This document shows, piece by piece, positions 62,718 to 64,000 of a DNA stretch of 64,000 nucleotides. The stretch spans positions 183,665 through 247,664 of the forward strand of contig DATIEP010000036.1 of assembly GCA_035455745.1 (NCBI GenBank). The letters are read 5' to 3'. Position 1 is the stretch's first letter, and every line of letters starts with the position of its first letter. The notes beneath the pieces are model-generated. The model ran no database searches. It was not told the DNA's origin and was given only the letters and a program-made list of their open reading frames with translations. Both the position numbers and the translations under genes were made by a program. This DNA comes from JADGGM01 sp027307005 (GTDB lineage: Bacteria; Gemmatimonadota; Gemmatimonadetes; Gemmatimonadales; Gemmatimonadaceae).

Positions 62718-63851
62718 GTGAGCGAGACAGGCGATCAAGCAGGGTTCCTCCTCCTCGAGGACGGAACCCTTTTTCACGGAACCACACGCACGCGACGCGA
62801 ACCGTCCGTGGCCGAGGTCGTGTTCACGACGAACATGACGGGCTACCAGGAGGTGTTCACGGATCCGTCCTATCGCGGGCAGATCGTGGTGATGACGACG
62901 CCGCTCATTGGCAACTATGGCGCGAACGACGACGATCCGGAGTCGGCGGCGCCGCAGATCGCAGGCGTGGTGGTGCGCGAGCTCACGGACCATCCGTCGA
63001 ACTGGCGGGCGCGCAGGGACCTCAGAAGCTGGCTTGAATCAGCGCAAATCACTGTCCTTGAACAAGTTGATACGCGTCGACTCACACGTCACTTGAGGTC
63101 GGCCGGCGTGATGCGCGGCGTGATCGGCGTGGGCGATGTGCCTGATGCGCAAAGCGTTGCGGCATTGGAAGCTTGCCCGTCAATGGAGGGATTGGATCTC
63201 GCGTCGGCGGTCTCGACGAAGCGACGGTACGCGTGGGGCGATCCTAACGCAGGGGCGCACATCGTCGCGTACGACTACGGCATCAAGCGCAACATTCTGC
63301 GGCTGTTCGCCGATCACGGGTGTCGTGTCACGGTGGTGCCCGCGGACACGCCGGCGGCGGCCGCGCTCGAGCTCGCGCCTAACGGAGTGTTTCTCTCGAA
63401 CGGGCCGGGGGATCCGGCGGCAGTGACGTACGCGCCGCCGATCATCCGGCAGATCGTCGAGAGCGAAGTGCCGGTGCTGGGGATTTGCTTGGGACACCAA
63501 CTGTTGGGCCTGACGTTCGGCGGCCGCACGGAGAAGATGCCGTACGGACATCGCGGCGGAAATCACCCGGTGCGGGAGCTCGAGAGTGGCCGGGTGTTGA
63601 TCACGTCACAGAATCACGGATTTGCGGTGGTGGCGGAGGGTGACGCGATCGCGGGCGCGCCGGAGCTCGTGATGACGCACGTGAATCTGAACGACGGGAC
63701 GGTCGAAGGACTGAAGCATCGGGAGTTGCCCGTGTACGCGGTGCAGTATCACCCGGAGGCAGCGCCTGGTCCGCACGACGCACGACCGCTGTTTTCGCAG
63801 TTCATGGATTCGGTGAGATCGCACACGAGTTCAAGTGAGCCAAACGCTTGA
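62718..63851 (+). CDS. carA: Carbamoyl-phosphate synthase small subunit
   Basis: A 377-residue glutaminase subunit. N-terminal domain EVVFTTNMTGYQEVFTDPSYRGQIVVMTTPLIGNYG; class I glutaminase with VLGICLGHQLLGLTFGG (nucleophilic Cys) and VQYHPEAAPGPHDARPLF (His/Glu). It supplies ammonia to CarB, which is not in the window. GTG 62718 follows secG by four bases. Confidence 0.96.
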   Translation: MSETGDQAGFLLLEDGTLFHGTTRTRREPSVAEVVFTTNMTGYQEVFTDPSYRGQIVVMTTPLIGNYGANDDDPESAAPQIAGVVVRELTDHPSNWRARRDLRSWLESAQITVLEQVDTRRLTRHLRSAGVMRGVIGVGDVPDAQSVAALEACPSMEGLDLASAVSTKRRYAWGDPNAGAHIVAYDYGIKRNILRLFADHGCRVTVVPADTPAAAALELAPNGVFLSNGPGDPAAVTYAPPIIRQIVESEVPVLGICLGHQLLGLTFGGRTEKMPYGHRGGNHPVRELESGRVLITSQNHGFAVVAEGDAIAGAPELVMTHVNLNDGTVEGLKHRELPVYAVQYHPEAAPGPHDARPLFSQFMDSVRSHTSSSEPNA

Positions 63852-63876
63852 CACACAATAGGTAACGCCATAAGTT
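63848..63876 (+). promoter_or_regulatory. Promoter for HU-like gene
   Basis: A perfect TTGACA (overlapping the carA stop), 17-base spacer and TAAGTT lie about 47 bases upstream of the HU ATG. Confidence 0.6.
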
Positions 63877-63883
63877 CGACTCA

Positions 63884-63903
63884 CGTTCGCCGCCCGGCGA
63901 ACG
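63884..63903 (+). promoter_or_regulatory. Leader hairpin before HU-like gene
   Basis: CGTTCGCCG (63884-63892) and CGGCGAACG (63895-63903) are perfect 9-bp arms with a 2-base loop, in the leader of the HU gene, where a start-site-proximal stem could regulate translation or stability. Confidence 0.5.
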
Positions 63904-63922
63904 CATGACCCGAGGCTATCGA

Positions 63923-64000
63923 ATGACCAAAGCCGACCTTGTCGAGCGCGTGACGACGCAGATCTCCCGCACCGCCGGCCCCATGATTTCCAAGAAGGAT
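63923..64000 (+). CDS. HU/IHF-family DNA-binding protein, 5' part only
   Basis: The first 26 residues, MTKADLVERVTTQISRTAGP and onward to MISKKD, match the start of HU/IHF-type histone-like proteins. The window ends inside the gene. An alternative in-frame ATG at 63905 would add six residues. Confidence 0.75.
   Translation, partial: MTKADLVERVTTQISRTAGPMISKKD

Overview
The window is about 64 kb of GC-rich bacterial chromosome (roughly two-thirds G+C by eye). It is densely packed, and many genes overlap by ATGA or GTGA. The gene content fits a Gemmatimonadota-like organism. Pointers to this are a PadR regulator next to a large MacB/FtsX-type duplicated permease, tandem secreted amidohydrolases, an isoprenoid/propionyl-CoA metabolism island, and the order yicC-gmk-rpoZ-coaBC-UDG-dnaB. 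The phylum is an inference; there is no rRNA here to confirm it. No phage, insertion sequence with a transposase, or CRISPR array was seen.

Layout. 1-4.6 kb: two CBS/CorC-type membrane proteins, a UbiB/ABC1 kinase and the MeaB chaperone GTPase. 4.6-12.5 kb: methylmalonyl-CoA mutase as separate catalytic and B12 subunits with a secreted protein gene between them. The B12 subunit heads an operon with an acyl-CoA carboxyltransferase, AtuA, an AtuA-C-like protein, a crotonase and a small membrane protein. 12.5-22.7 kb: a glyoxalase-like protein, MarR, an RpoD-type sigma factor, a U32 peptidase, RecQ, an acyl-CoA dehydrogenase and RNase G. 22.8-26.5 kb (minus): secreted DinB, ADOP permease, PadR. 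26.7-27.4 kb: ribosomal proteins L21 and L27.

27.5-39.8 kb (minus): two secreted amidohydrolases, then a TetR-headed catabolic operon. The operon has crotonases, aldehyde dehydrogenase, thiolase, a PaaA/BoxB-like di-iron oxygenase, hydroxyacyl-CoA dehydrogenase, GDPD and an amidohydrolase_2 protein. It looks like ring epoxidation of an acyl-CoA followed by beta-oxidation. 39.9-46 kb: ECF sigma/anti-sigma/Spy-like trio, tRNA-Leu(CAA), M20 peptidase, zinc-ribbon plus SPFH-GYF pair, an Old Yellow Enzyme remnant and DUF3052. 46.4-49.8 kb: leucyl aminopeptidase and an outer-membrane plug/barrel protein. 50.3-59 kb: yicC, gmk, rpoZ, coaBC, uracil-DNA glycosylase, dnaB, ispD, tsaC, a phosphatase, aroE and comF. 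59-64 kb: gap, a small membrane protein, pgk, tpiA, secG, carA and the start of an HU-like gene.

Three signals are not explained by the genes. (1) The heptamer GTTAGGC (either strand) occurs about 89 times by eye, roughly twelve times a base-composition expectation. It lies mostly on the coding strand, where it usually supplies a rare TTA-GGC Leu-Gly pair, and it also forms hairpins between genes. (2) A family of intergenic GGCGGACAAAG / CTTTGTCCGCC repeats lies at four loci. (3) A hairpin of about 100 nt with long imperfect arms lies in the gap before yicC. These are the best candidates for something undescribed.
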